This document shows positions 48,407 to 58,277 of a DNA stretch of 64,000 bases, piece by piece. Every line of letters starts with the position of its first letter. Position 1 is the stretch's first letter. The stretch is from Candidatus Heimdallarchaeota archaeon (GTDB lineage: Archaea > Asgardarchaeota > Heimdallarchaeia > Heimdallarchaeales > Kariarchaeaceae). The translations under genes were made by a program, and so were the position numbers. Under the pieces are notes generated by a model. That model was not told the DNA's origin. It ran no database searches and worked only from the letters and a program-made list of their open reading frames with translations. The DNA is taken from contig JASBSB010000007.1 of NCBI GenBank assembly GCA_030149205.1, positions 548,473 through 612,472 on the forward strand. The letters are read 5' to 3'.

Positions 48407-50218
48407 ATGTGTGGAATTGCAGGTGTCTTTGGAACAGATGACAAGACCCTAGTAACAGATATGGTCTCAACCTTTCAAAATAGGGGGCCAGATCACAAAG
48501 GTTTTGCAACTACAGATATTGCAGTTCTGGGGAATGCAAGGTTATCAATTATTGATGTTGCAGGGAGTGATCAGCCAATTTGGGATGAACAAGGGCAAGT
48601 CTGCATCGTAGCAAACTGTGAGATTTACAATTTTAAATCTGTTAAAGCCACACTATTGGAGAAAGGTCATCATTTTATGACTAATGGTGATACAGAAGTT
48701 ATTCTTCAAGCTTACCTAGAATATGGATTAGATTTTGCTCAATATATTGATGGTATATTTGCAGTCGCTATCCTTGACCTAAACAAGAAAAGATTGGTAC
48801 TTGCCAGGGACAGGTTAGGAATAAAACCCCTGTATTACACCTTTGTTAAAGATAAACTATTGTTTGCCTCAGAAATCAAAGCTATTCTTAAATTTCAAGA
48901 GATCACTCCAACTTTAAATTATCCTGCTCTCCAGTGGTTTTTAGAATTAGGATATATTAGCGGGGTTCATTCTCTGTTTGAGGGAATTCAACAATTGCTT
49001 CCTGGAACAGTTATGTCTGTGGATCCCTCTGGGAAAACGATGAAGAAATACTTTAAATTACAAAACGGAACAACAGGTAAATTAGATATAAATATCTTGG
49101 ACACCTTGATTGATGAGGCAGTAAACTCACAACTGATATCAGAAAGACCTTTAGGAATTTATTTATCAGGTGGATTGGATAGTTCCATTGTCGCTTCTTA
49201 TGCAGCCAAGCATCTTGATAAGGTCATGACATTTACACAGAATTTTGGGGAGGTCAATGAAACGGCAAACGCTAGGTTGTTATCTGAGCAAATTGGTGCA
49301 GAACATTTTACGCTTAACCATGACCCTGATACTGAGATCCGAGATGTGAGGAAGATGCTTTATTTTATGGAACATCCAACTTTTGGAATGTCGGCAACTT
49401 ACGAATTAGCGCAGTTTGCCAAATCCAAGGGTAATGTGGTGATGCTTTCTGGTCTTGGCGGTGATGAAATCTTTGGAGGGTACGTCCAACATGCCAGAGC
49501 TGCTAAAATTTCTGCTTTTCCTAACATCCCCCTACTCAGCCGTTCTACAGGCAAGTTATTTGAAAGCTTCAATCAAATGAAACTCTCAAGGTATGCATAT
49601 TCAATGGGTTCAACACTTGATAAGATCAGGGCAGTAAAATACTCGGAATCACCAAAGGTGATGAAGGCATTAATCTCAAAAGAATTCAGAGAGGTTCCTG
49701 AAACAGAGGTTTTCAATTACAACCCAAATAAGGATTTTTTCAAGGTAATGGAGTCTGAGTTGATCTATGGGCAACTTGATGGTAACTACCTGAAGATCGC
49801 AGATAGAATGTCTATGGCGGCTTCAATAGAAATGCGAGTTCCGTTTCTCGATACACCACTTTTGCAATACTCATTAAATCTGCCTCGTACGGACAAAATC
49901 AGGAATAATGTGTCAAAATTTGGGTTAAGAAAGTTAGCTGGTGAACAACTAAGCCTTCCTAAACAGATCATTAAGAAGGGTGAGGATGCTTCGAACAAGG
50001 GTGGCTACGGTTTCTCGGCAGCAGAGTTTTGGAAAGAAAGTCTCGGAGAGTATGTTAAAACCCAATTAGATTCGTCTATAATTCGTGAATACAAGGTTTT
50101 TGATGAAAATCAGGTTAAAAATTATCTTTCCAAGGTGCGTTCCTATGCCCAGATAAGGACACTGTGGCATATTGCCACAACACATGAGCTAATAGATATT
50201 TTCCAAATGCAAATTTAA
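48407..50218 (+). CDS. asnB: Asparagine synthase (glutamine-hydrolysing)
   Basis: MCGIAGVFG; NRGPDHKG; RLGIKPLYY; LSGGLDSSIVAS; MLSGLGGDEIFGGY. Confidence 0.94.
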   Translation: MCGIAGVFGTDDKTLVTDMVSTFQNRGPDHKGFATTDIAVLGNARLSIIDVAGSDQPIWDEQGQVCIVANCEIYNFKSVKATLLEKGHHFMTNGDTEVILQAYLEYGLDFAQYIDGIFAVAILDLNKKRLVLARDRLGIKPLYYTFVKDKLLFASEIKAILKFQEITPTLNYPALQWFLELGYISGVHSLFEGIQQLLPGTVMSVDPSGKTMKKYFKLQNGTTGKLDINILDTLIDEAVNSQLISERPLGIYLSGGLDSSIVASYAAKHLDKVMTFTQNFGEVNETANARLLSEQIGAEHFTLNHDPDTEIRDVRKMLYFMEHPTFGMSATYELAQFAKSKGNVVMLSGLGGDEIFGGYVQHARAAKISAFPNIPLLSRSTGKLFESFNQMKLSRYAYSMGSTLDKIRAVKYSESPKVMKALISKEFREVPETEVFNYNPNKDFFKVMESELIYGQLDGNYLKIADRMSMAASIEMRVPFLDTPLLQYSLNLPRTDKIRNNVSKFGLRKLAGEQLSLPKQIIKKGEDASNKGGYGFSAAEFWKESLGEYVKTQLDSSIIREYKVFDENQVKNYLSKVRSYAQIRTLWHIATTHELIDIFQMQI

Positions 50219-50248
50219 CTTCATGGCTTAACATCAAATAATGCGAAG

Positions 50249-50794
50249 TTGGTGTTACCCAATGTTGAAAAGGTCACATTAAGACTACCTAAATCTCCTT
50301 ATGTCCCTGATGGATACCTTCCGATTGAAAATTTAAATATTCTTGTTAAAAGTCCAGAATTTAAACCCTTAGTCCCTAGAGAAGACTTTTCTAAATTTAG
50401 GGTAGCCTCTAAATTACTCTTCCTTTGGGTCGTTATTATTGTTGTTATCACTATCTTGATAGCTTTAGTTAATTATCTTCCATTATTTCCGACTTACGTT
50501 GCCTTCTTTCTTTTTGTAACTCCAAATGCAATATTGTTGTTTTATATAACAGGAGTAATCACCGCGAATATTATACCAATCTGGTTTGGAACCTTAGAAT
50601 CTGAAACTAATACTGAATTTGTAAAACTAAAGTACACATTCTTAAAAATCAAAACTGTCAAGATTGAAATTTGTAGACTATTTAACCCAGTTTTACTGGT
50701 GAATAGTAATTTGATTTACATGTTGATTTTAACTGAAGATGGAAATATTTTCTACAGGTATACAATTGGAAGATTACTAAATTTAAGTTATTAA
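50249..50794 (+). CDS. Hypothetical membrane protein
   Basis: Two adjacent TM helices (LLFLWVVIIVVITILIALVNYLPLF, YVAFFLFVTPNAILLFYITGVI). Confidence 0.45.
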   Translation: MVLPNVEKVTLRLPKSPYVPDGYLPIENLNILVKSPEFKPLVPREDFSKFRVASKLLFLWVVIIVVITILIALVNYLPLFPTYVAFFLFVTPNAILLFYITGVITANIIPIWFGTLESETNTEFVKLKYTFLKIKTVKIEICRLFNPVLLVNSNLIYMLILTEDGNIFYRYTIGRLLNLSY

Positions 50795-51131
50795 ACTGAG
50801 ACAATTCGTAATAAAAAGCAGTTAATACCATATTTTGATTTACAATAAAATTCAAATATTTTACGAAACAATCAAATCTGAAAACGATTCCTTCATTAAT
50901 TTTTGTCACATGAAAATTTAAAATTGGTAATTTTCCCAATAATTGAATCTTCCCAGACTGTGCTGAAATATGGCTTTTTATAAAATTATATGCGGTTTTA
51001 AAATGGATATAAGATATTTTATGTAATTAATAAGTAACAACAAACTTAAAAGAGTTAAAACTTTGAGGAATGTGCGATTTTATCGACACACGGTGATTAA
51101 ATCAGAAAAAAAGGTACGAGATTTTTCCCGT

Positions 51132-51137
51132 AGGAGG
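51132..51137 (+). promoter_or_regulatory. Shine-Dalgarno site AGGAGG
   Basis: AGGAGG 7 nt upstream of ATG 51145. Confidence 0.8.
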
Positions 51138-51144
51138 ATAAAAC

Positions 51145-54039
51145 ATGAAAGTTACAAAATCAAACATAATACTAGTTATCATGCTCTCACTTGTAACAAT
51201 CGGTATGACGGTGCAGACACTCCCCTTCACCACAAATATCGATCCTGTTAAAGAAGTGATCATAAGCTTTGAACCAGCTCAAAGTAATACTGTTTTAGGT
51301 AAACTTGCGAGCTATGGTGTAAACATAATCGAAAAGTACAACATCATATCTGCTGTTGCTGTGACATTACCGAGTTCTTTGGTTAATGTTGTATCTCAGA
51401 TTCCTGGGGTAAAATATGTCGAGGACAATGCTCATTATACTAAGGATATAACTCCTAATGATCCCCGTTTCAGTGAATTATGGGGTATGTCAAGAATAAA
51501 AGCCCCTCAAGCCTGGGATCTAACCACTGGTTCGAGTTCAGTTCTTGTGGCAGTAATTGATGAAGGAATCGATATCAATCATCCTGATTTAGCTGCTAAC
51601 ATATGGACAAACCCAGGTGAAATTCCAAACAATGGAATTGACGATGACAACAATGGATACATAGATGATATTAATGGCTGGAACTTTTTGGACAAGAACA
51701 ATCTTGTTTATGGTGGAGATCCAACCAAGGACACCCATGGGACCCACGTTGCAGGGACAATTGGCGCTGTTGGGAACAATGGAATAGGTGTTGTTGGGGT
51801 AAACTGGAATGTGAAAATCATGTCCCTTAAGTTTCTAGGGGCGACCGGTGGTTCTACCACAGATGCAATCTCAGCTGTACAGTACGCTTCAGCTATGGGG
51901 GTAAAGATTATCTCAGCATCTTGGGGTGGTGGTCCATACAATCAAGCTTTGAAGGATGCAATTGATGCTTTTCCTGGTTTATTTGTTGCAGCAGCAGGGA
52001 ACTCCGCAGCAGACAATGATGCAACACCTCACTACCCATCTTCTTATACATCAACAAATTTGATATCAGTTGCTTCAAGTACATCAACTGATGGGATGTC
52101 ATCATTTTCAAATTATGGTGCTACATCTGTAGATATAGCTGCACCAGGATCCAATATCTTGAGTACCTACCCAGGTAACTCATATAACACAATTTCAGGA
52201 ACTTCTATGGCAACACCTCATGTTTCAGGGGCTGCTGCTTTATTGTTGGCTAGGGATCCAACATTAACCACCGCTCAGCTAAAACAGAAACTGATAGATG
52301 GAGTTGACGTTGTACCAGCATTTCAAGGGAAGGTTGTTTCTAACGGTATTTTGAACGTTTATAAGTCAATGACTGGTTCTACCCCACCTCCATCATCAAC
52401 AAAGACCAGTACATTCACAGGTACAGTGTCAAGCACAACTGTAGATCAGGTTCACTATTTCGACCTTACAGCAACCGGAACAATCAGTGCTACTCTCTCC
52501 TGGCCAGCAGGTCCTGATGTGGACATGTATCTATACGCTCCAGGAGTTAACGTATATGGGACTGGGTATGTCACAAGGGCATATACCACCGCAAATCCTG
52601 AGACACTTTCCTACTCAGCAACAATAACTGGTACATGGGCTATTCGTGTCAACTACTACAGTGGCTCATCTGCCAGTTACACATTATCTGTTACATACCC
52701 CGTCTCTGGAACAGTTGATACAACACCTCCAGCTCAGGTGACTGGTCTGACTGCAAATGCTGTCTCTACATCCCAAATCAACCTGGCATGGAATGCAAAC
52801 ACTGAACCAGATCTTGCAAACTACAAGATTTACAGAGGTGGTATTCTTCTCACAAGCACTACAGTTACTTCATACAGTGATACTGGATTGGCTTCTGGCA
52901 CCAGTTACTCCTATCAGGTCTCTGCTGTAGATACCTCTACAAATGAGGGACTAAAATCAACAACAGCAACTGCTACAACTCTAACTCCTTCAGATACAAC
53001 CCCACCAAGTGTGACCATTGTCACTCCAACAGGAACAGTATCTGGAACAGTTGTCGTGGAGGCAACAATTACTGATAACATAGGTGTATCCTCAGCAGAT
53101 TACAGAATTGATACAGGTGTATGGGTTGCACTTATCAAAGGAACGGGCTCCTCATGGACCGCAAATCTAGATACGACAACTTTGACAGATGCTAATCACA
53201 CCATTGAGGTCCGAGGACTTGATGCAGCAGCAAACACTGGAACAGCAACTGGGACTTTCACAGTAAGCAATACTCCACCATCAACTCCTGGTAAATACAC
53301 CTTCACAGGAACTGTTTCGAGCACATCTCCTGATCAGGTATTTTATTTTAATGTTACCACAACTGGAACAATCAGTGCAACTCTATCATGGCCAGCAGGT
53401 CCTGATGTGGATATGTATCTGTACGCACCTGGTGCAAATGTCTATGGGACTGGGTATGTCACAAGGGCATATACCACCGCAAATCCTGAGACACTTTCCT
53501 ACTCGGCTACTACAACAGGTAAATGGGCAATCCGTGTCAATTACTACAGTGGAGCATCCGCAAGTTTCACACTTGATGTTACAGTCCCTGTACCTTCAAC
53601 CACAAAAACCAGTACATTTACTGGAATAGTGTCAAGCGCAACTGTGGATCAAGTCTATTATTTTGACCTTACGGCAACCGGGACAATCAGTGCAACTCTA
53701 TCATGGCCAGCAGGTCCTGATGTGGATATGTATCTATACGCCCCTGGTGTTAATGTGTATGGAACAGGTTATGCAACCCGAGCATACACGACTGCCAATC
53801 CAGAGACATTATCTTTCTCAGCCACCACAACAGGCACTTGGGCAATCCGTGTCAATTACTACAGTGGAGCATCAGCTAGCTTTACTTTAAGTGTTACTTA
53901 TCCTGTTGCTGCTGCAACTCCTGCTAATGTAGGATCAGTTTATGGGACATCATCAATTACTGCACAGTTACCTTCTGGTTCCTTTGGAAGTGATATGGTA
54001 GGCACCTATAGTCCAGCTGTTATTTGGAATTACATCTAA
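51145..54039 (+). CDS. Secreted subtilisin-like serine protease with three PPC domains, an FN3 domain and an Ig-like domain
   Basis: VAVIDEGIDINHPDL; DTHGTHVAGTIGA; GTSMATPHVSGAAALL; three ATLSWPAGPDVDMYLYAPG..TWAIRVNYYSG repeats. Confidence 0.95.
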   Translation: MKVTKSNIILVIMLSLVTIGMTVQTLPFTTNIDPVKEVIISFEPAQSNTVLGKLASYGVNIIEKYNIISAVAVTLPSSLVNVVSQIPGVKYVEDNAHYTKDITPNDPRFSELWGMSRIKAPQAWDLTTGSSSVLVAVIDEGIDINHPDLAANIWTNPGEIPNNGIDDDNNGYIDDINGWNFLDKNNLVYGGDPTKDTHGTHVAGTIGAVGNNGIGVVGVNWNVKIMSLKFLGATGGSTTDAISAVQYASAMGVKIISASWGGGPYNQALKDAIDAFPGLFVAAAGNSAADNDATPHYPSSYTSTNLISVASSTSTDGMSSFSNYGATSVDIAAPGSNILSTYPGNSYNTISGTSMATPHVSGAAALLLARDPTLTTAQLKQKLIDGVDVVPAFQGKVVSNGILNVYKSMTGSTPPPSSTKTSTFTGTVSSTTVDQVHYFDLTATGTISATLSWPAGPDVDMYLYAPGVNVYGTGYVTRAYTTANPETLSYSATITGTWAIRVNYYSGSSASYTLSVTYPVSGTVDTTPPAQVTGLTANAVSTSQINLAWNANTEPDLANYKIYRGGILLTSTTVTSYSDTGLASGTSYSYQVSAVDTSTNEGLKSTTATATTLTPSDTTPPSVTIVTPTGTVSGTVVVEATITDNIGVSSADYRIDTGVWVALIKGTGSSWTANLDTTTLTDANHTIEVRGLDAAANTGTATGTFTVSNTPPSTPGKYTFTGTVSSTSPDQVFYFNVTTTGTISATLSWPAGPDVDMYLYAPGANVYGTGYVTRAYTTANPETLSYSATTTGKWAIRVNYYSGASASFTLDVTVPVPSTTKTSTFTGIVSSATVDQVYYFDLTATGTISATLSWPAGPDVDMYLYAPGVNVYGTGYATRAYTTANPETLSFSATTTGTWAIRVNYYSGASASFTLSVTYPVAAATPANVGSVYGTSSITAQLPSGSFGSDMVGTYSPAVIWNYI
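52402..52701 (+). repeat. PPC repeat 1 in subtilase
   Basis: TSTFTGTVSSTTVDQVHYFDL...IRVNYYSGSSASYTLSVTYP. Confidence 0.85.
53292..53591 (+). repeat. PPC repeat 2 in subtilase
   Basis: KYTFTGTVSSTSPDQVFYFNV...IRVNYYSGASASFTLDVTVP. Confidence 0.85.
53601..53905 (+). repeat. PPC repeat 3 in subtilase
   Basis: TKTSTFTGIVSSATVDQVYYFDL...IRVNYYSGASASFTLSVTYP. Confidence 0.85.
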
Positions 54040-54102
54040 GAATCCTGTAGAATTTAAATAAAATCAAACTATTAATATAAACAAAATAAACTTAATAATT
54101 AT

Positions 54103-54990
54103 GTGAATGACATTATAGAAATCAATATGGTAAATTTACGTTTTTTTTGGAATTATGTCGATGAAAGATACCTCATTCTTCACAAAAGAAAGCAAGGTCA
54201 CCTTCCACCATGGACTGAGGATTCAATTTTGCGAAAATACAAATTCACCAATGTGTTTAGACGTGATGATCCGGGGACTCAATTTGTTCTTAACAAAATT
54301 ATTCCCTTTTATACAGAGGATATACAAAATCTCTTATTTAACATAATTCTTTATAGACTTTTTAACAAGATTGAAACTTACGAGCTTATAGGTGGTCAAA
54401 ACCATAAAAAATTCGATAAGCTAGAAATTAGGCATGCCCTTGAAGAAACAAGGCACCCTGTCTTTACGAATGCATTTATAGTTTCTCCTTATAATTTTTT
54501 GAAAGAAGAAGGTACTAAAATTGCTCGAGTTGTTAAGTTGTTGGAACTTATAGCCAAAGATATTCCTATTGTAACAGAAAAAATCATAAGGAACAGAGCG
54601 TCAGAAGTTACCTACTCTGTTCTCAAATCCTTACCGGGAATAGGTGAATTTCTTGCATATCAAATTTGCGTGGACCTCGGCTATTATTCACATGAATTTT
54701 ATGATGAAAACAAACATGTGGTTGCAGGAAAAGGGGCTTTAAATGGTCTTAACTTTCTATTCCCTAATTCATTTAAGCGTCATTCAACATATCTCATAAA
54801 ATTTTTAGTTGATACACAATCTTATTGGCTTAGAAGACTTTCTCAATCTAATTCTCCCCTTATCAGAGACTATGGATATAAACCCTTGAATTTAATGGCA
54901 GTAGAAAACTGTCTCTGTGAGATTTCTAAGTATCTCAAGGCATTGTATGGATTGGGGCGTCCCCGTGTAAGGTATAAAATCAAGTATTAA
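54103..54990 (+). CDS. Homolog of the 5-hmdU DNA kinase helical domain / alpha-glutamyl-putrescinyl-thymine pyrophosphorylase family (DNA thymine hypermodification-like)
   Basis: FFWNYVDERYLILHKRKQGHLPPWTEDSILRKYKFTNVFRRDDPGTQFVLNKI; LYRLFNKIETYE; LPGIGEFLAYQICVDLGYY; GKGALNGLNFLFP. Confidence 0.7.
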   Translation: MNDIIEINMVNLRFFWNYVDERYLILHKRKQGHLPPWTEDSILRKYKFTNVFRRDDPGTQFVLNKIIPFYTEDIQNLLFNIILYRLFNKIETYELIGGQNHKKFDKLEIRHALEETRHPVFTNAFIVSPYNFLKEEGTKIARVVKLLELIAKDIPIVTEKIIRNRASEVTYSVLKSLPGIGEFLAYQICVDLGYYSHEFYDENKHVVAGKGALNGLNFLFPNSFKRHSTYLIKFLVDTQSYWLRRLSQSNSPLIRDYGYKPLNLMAVENCLCEISKYLKALYGLGRPRVRYKIKY

Positions 54991-55048
54991 CTGATACTCA
55001 TCTTTGGTATTATCGAGTGTTATTTAAACCTGCAAACATAGGTAATAT

Positions 55049-56896
55049 ATGGAGCAGCTTCAGATCGTAAAGGATTTGATTGGGGCTGATAAACTTAGTG
55101 AGGCAGAGAAAAAGCTAAATGTAATCCAAGATCAGATTTCTGAGTTTGAATATATTAACCAAGTCTCAATCATTCAAGAAAAAAGAGGGTTAAATGATGA
55201 CCTTTTCAAATCTGCTCTGAAGCTATATGAACTTGCACAGCATTCTAAACTTGATGCTGAACTACTACAATCCTATATTCGGTTGATCTATGCCAATTGG
55301 AGGCTAGACAAACTTGAAGAAGCCCAGTCGTTTATAGATCTAGGGGTTAAATTACTAGATGGGGCAAATGATGATACATTACTTCCATTAGCTGGGGAAC
55401 TCTATTACCTTGCGGGAGTAATTAATCATGTTATGGGAGAGTCACTGGTTTTGATCAAAAGTTGGTTTGATAAATCTTTAGAGATTAGGCTTGAACTCGA
55501 TGATGAACTGTTGTTATCATATACCTTAAATGCTCTTGCAATCGTTGAAGAGGACTTAGGGAATATTAGAGCAGCTATTTCCTATTATTTGAGTAGTCTG
55601 GAAATAAAAGAAAAGTATTCTAACAGCTTGGGACTTGCCCGGGGTTATTTTAATTTGGCTCAATTATATATCTCTACAGGAGACCTGAATAGAGCGAGAG
55701 AATTAGTTCCTAGGGTGGAGGAATTTTATTCTAAAGTTGAGCATAAAACAGAGAGGCGGATGGTTCGCGAATTGAAGGCTCAAATTGCATATCAATCTGG
55801 TGACATTAAATCTGCTATTAATGAAAGAAAAACCAAAATCAATATTGCAGGTTTAAAACCTGATACGGATCAATATTTCGCTGAACTGCAAAAGTTGATA
55901 GATCCTTATATGTTGTTAGGACAGCGATATGACGCAGAAAAGATATTACAAGAGATAGCAAACTTCTACAATTCTGATGAGAGTAAGTTAACATATTTAT
56001 TAGCATTACAATCCTATTATGCAAATCATCCATCTACTCGTGAAAAGCTTAAATCGAAACCGATAGCCTACAAAATCTTAAACCATAAAGATTCTGGCAA
56101 TTATTTGAAAATAAATACAATCTATACTATTTTGACTGTAACTTTTTTGGAGATTTCCTTATTTTCAGAACCTGAGAAGATTCAAGAGGTGAGGGGACTT
56201 CTTAACAAATTGGAAGATTATTTTATTCAACCAACCATTCATGTTAAGGTAATAAGAGACTATATTTTAGGAAAAATAGCTTATTTTGACCAAAATTCAC
56301 TTGAAATGCAATATAGATATAACAAAGCGCAAAAGTTAGCAGAAAAGAATGGACTGACTGCCCTTGCAACACAGATTTCGAAGGATTTCTACTCAAACAC
56401 GGTTCATCTGTCTCCAGAGATGAACAATGCATTTTCTGCCAACCATAACCAAACAAGGTACTTTGGTTCTGATCTTCAGTCTCTTAATTTAATCAGACCA
56501 TTAAGGATATCTGAGCCACCTCGAGCATTTTACATTATTGACTCATCTGGATTGTTAAGATACCAAAAAAATTTTAGCATGAATCTAAAAGTGAGTTCTT
56601 CTCTATTTTCAGCTTTCATAACGGCTATCAAGCAATTCGGTGAGGAAGCATTAGAATCAGACCAGTTGAAGCGAATATGGATTGAAAATTACGTAATTGT
56701 ATTCGATCAATGGGAGCAACTGACTCTTTGTCTTATCGTAGGGGGAAACTCATCAAACTTGGAGGAGAAAATCAGAAGATTTAAAGAAAAAATCGATAAC
56801 GATCTGGAACTAAAAGAGTTGCTTATCAACTCTAAATCAAAAATCATCTCTAATGACAAATTGGAGCTTCTCTCAGAATCAATTTTTATTCGCTAA
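55049..56896 (+). CDS. TPR-like solenoid protein with C-terminal longin/roadblock-like domain
   Basis: N-terminal TPR-like helices; C-terminus PRAFYIIDSSGLLRYQKNFSMNLKVSSSLFSAFITAIKQFGEEALESDQLKRIWIENYVIVFDQWEQLTLCLIVGG. Confidence 0.7.
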   Translation: MEQLQIVKDLIGADKLSEAEKKLNVIQDQISEFEYINQVSIIQEKRGLNDDLFKSALKLYELAQHSKLDAELLQSYIRLIYANWRLDKLEEAQSFIDLGVKLLDGANDDTLLPLAGELYYLAGVINHVMGESLVLIKSWFDKSLEIRLELDDELLLSYTLNALAIVEEDLGNIRAAISYYLSSLEIKEKYSNSLGLARGYFNLAQLYISTGDLNRARELVPRVEEFYSKVEHKTERRMVRELKAQIAYQSGDIKSAINERKTKINIAGLKPDTDQYFAELQKLIDPYMLLGQRYDAEKILQEIANFYNSDESKLTYLLALQSYYANHPSTREKLKSKPIAYKILNHKDSGNYLKINTIYTILTVTFLEISLFSEPEKIQEVRGLLNKLEDYFIQPTIHVKVIRDYILGKIAYFDQNSLEMQYRYNKAQKLAEKNGLTALATQISKDFYSNTVHLSPEMNNAFSANHNQTRYFGSDLQSLNLIRPLRISEPPRAFYIIDSSGLLRYQKNFSMNLKVSSSLFSAFITAIKQFGEEALESDQLKRIWIENYVIVFDQWEQLTLCLIVGGNSSNLEEKIRRFKEKIDNDLELKELLINSKSKIISNDKLELLSESIFIR

Positions 56897-56948
56897 TTAT
56901 AATTGCCTAAATTAATTGAATGATGATTTTATTATATTATTATGTGTT

Positions 56949-58277
56949 CTATTTATCATTAAATTTGTGCCAGAAGTGCTGTGCCTCTTGCCATCCGATA
57001 TCCTTTCTATAATGAAGGTTATTTCCTTCTATAAAAATTTTTGATATTTCTCTGTAAATCTTTGATCTGAGATCGATGATGTCTTCTCCTTGTGCAACAA
57101 GGCTAAAGAGTCTCCCCCCATTAACAGTTGGTAAAGGGTCGAGTGCTATACCTCCACTGTAGAGAGAGACATTGTTTGCAACCTTTTCTAACCCATAGAT
57201 CTGTTTGCCTTTGACATTTCTATAGTCTCCAGGATATCCTTTTGAAGCTCCTACAACACAGAGTCGTTTGATTTCGTCGTGAAACTTCTGTGATTGTGTA
57301 AGGTTTCCTTTAATACATCTCTCTATCATCTCATAATATGATCCTAGAATACCCGGAATAACCACCTGACTTTCAGGGTCTCCCCACCTGGCATTGTATT
57401 CAATCGCTTTGATCTCCCCTGAGGGTAGAACTATCCCACTGAAGTATAATATCCCAACAAAAGGTTCTCCTTCATCTTTTAATCCCTTGATAACTGGTTG
57501 TACAAATACTTTCACAATTTCATCAATGCGGTTCTTAACTATATATGGGTGAGAGATTGACCCCATTCCCCCAGTTTGTTCACCCGTATCGAAATCATCT
57601 GCCAATTTAAAATCTTGAGCAGGTGGGAAAACGATGAAATTTTCACCATCAGATAATGCATAAACAGAGAATTCCTCTCCAATTAATCCTTCTTCAATAA
57701 GAAAGGTTTTTCCGGAATCTCCAAAGTTTTTCATTTTTCGAATATTTTGTTCTGCCTCTTTGAAGTTCGTTGATTTTAATGCCCCTTTTCCTGCAGCGAG
57801 TCCACTCGCTTTGACAAACAGAATTTTATCCTTTTGATTACCGTAAGCTTCAGAAATATATTGAAGTGCGTCTTTTTCTGATGTGAATACCTCAAAATTT
57901 GGGTGTGGGATGTTATGTGTCTTCATAAATCGTCTTGACCATGCCTTGTCCCACTCTATTCTTGCTGAGTTTCGCCTTGGACCAAATACCTTGTATCCAT
58001 AGGTTTGTAACAGATCAACGGTTCCATGTGCCAGAGCATCATCCTGGGCGACGTCCACAAGGTCTGGTTTGTATTTTTCTGCAATTTTTAAAATGCTTTC
58101 GGGCTGTTTTAAATTAGAATTTTTCTCAATTATTATAGTTTTATTTCGCTTAAAACCGATATAGTCATTCCCTGGGCTTATAATTATTGTGCCGACTTCA
58201 GGACTGTTTTCATATGCTTCTGAAAGTACATGTTCTCTGGCTCCGCTCCCCACTATCAGTACAGTTTTTAAACTCAA
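56949..58277 (-). CDS. purD: Phosphoribosylamine-glycine ligase
   Basis: VLIVGSGAREHVLSEA; DTGEQTGGMGSISHPY; EYNARWGDPESQVV. Confidence 0.94.
   Translation of the reverse strand: MSLKTVLIVGSGAREHVLSEAYENSPEVGTIIISPGNDYIGFKRNKTIIIEKNSNLKQPESILKIAEKYKPDLVDVAQDDALAHGTVDLLQTYGYKVFGPRRNSARIEWDKAWSRRFMKTHNIPHPNFEVFTSEKDALQYISEAYGNQKDKILFVKASGLAAGKGALKSTNFKEAEQNIRKMKNFGDSGKTFLIEEGLIGEEFSVYALSDGENFIVFPPAQDFKLADDFDTGEQTGGMGSISHPYIVKNRIDEIVKVFVQPVIKGLKDEGEPFVGILYFSGIVLPSGEIKAIEYNARWGDPESQVVIPGILGSYYEMIERCIKGNLTQSQKFHDEIKRLCVVGASKGYPGDYRNVKGKQIYGLEKVANNVSLYSGGIALDPLPTVNGGRLFSLVAQGEDIIDLRSKIYREISKIFIEGNNLHYRKDIGWQEAQHFWHKFNDK

Noticed and set aside
50682-50939. 85-aa minus-strand ORF near the small membrane protein
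   Set aside because: Antisense/AT-rich, no motif; likely spurious.
51063-51251. 62-aa ORF before the subtilase
   Set aside because: Overlaps the SD and 5' end of the subtilase gene; no recognisable features.
53351-53890. Plus-strand ORFs of 92 and 75 aa inside the subtilase repeats (QSVQLYHGQQVLMWICI...)
   Set aside because: Out-of-frame reading of the PPC repeats; their mutual similarity comes from the DNA repeat, not coding.
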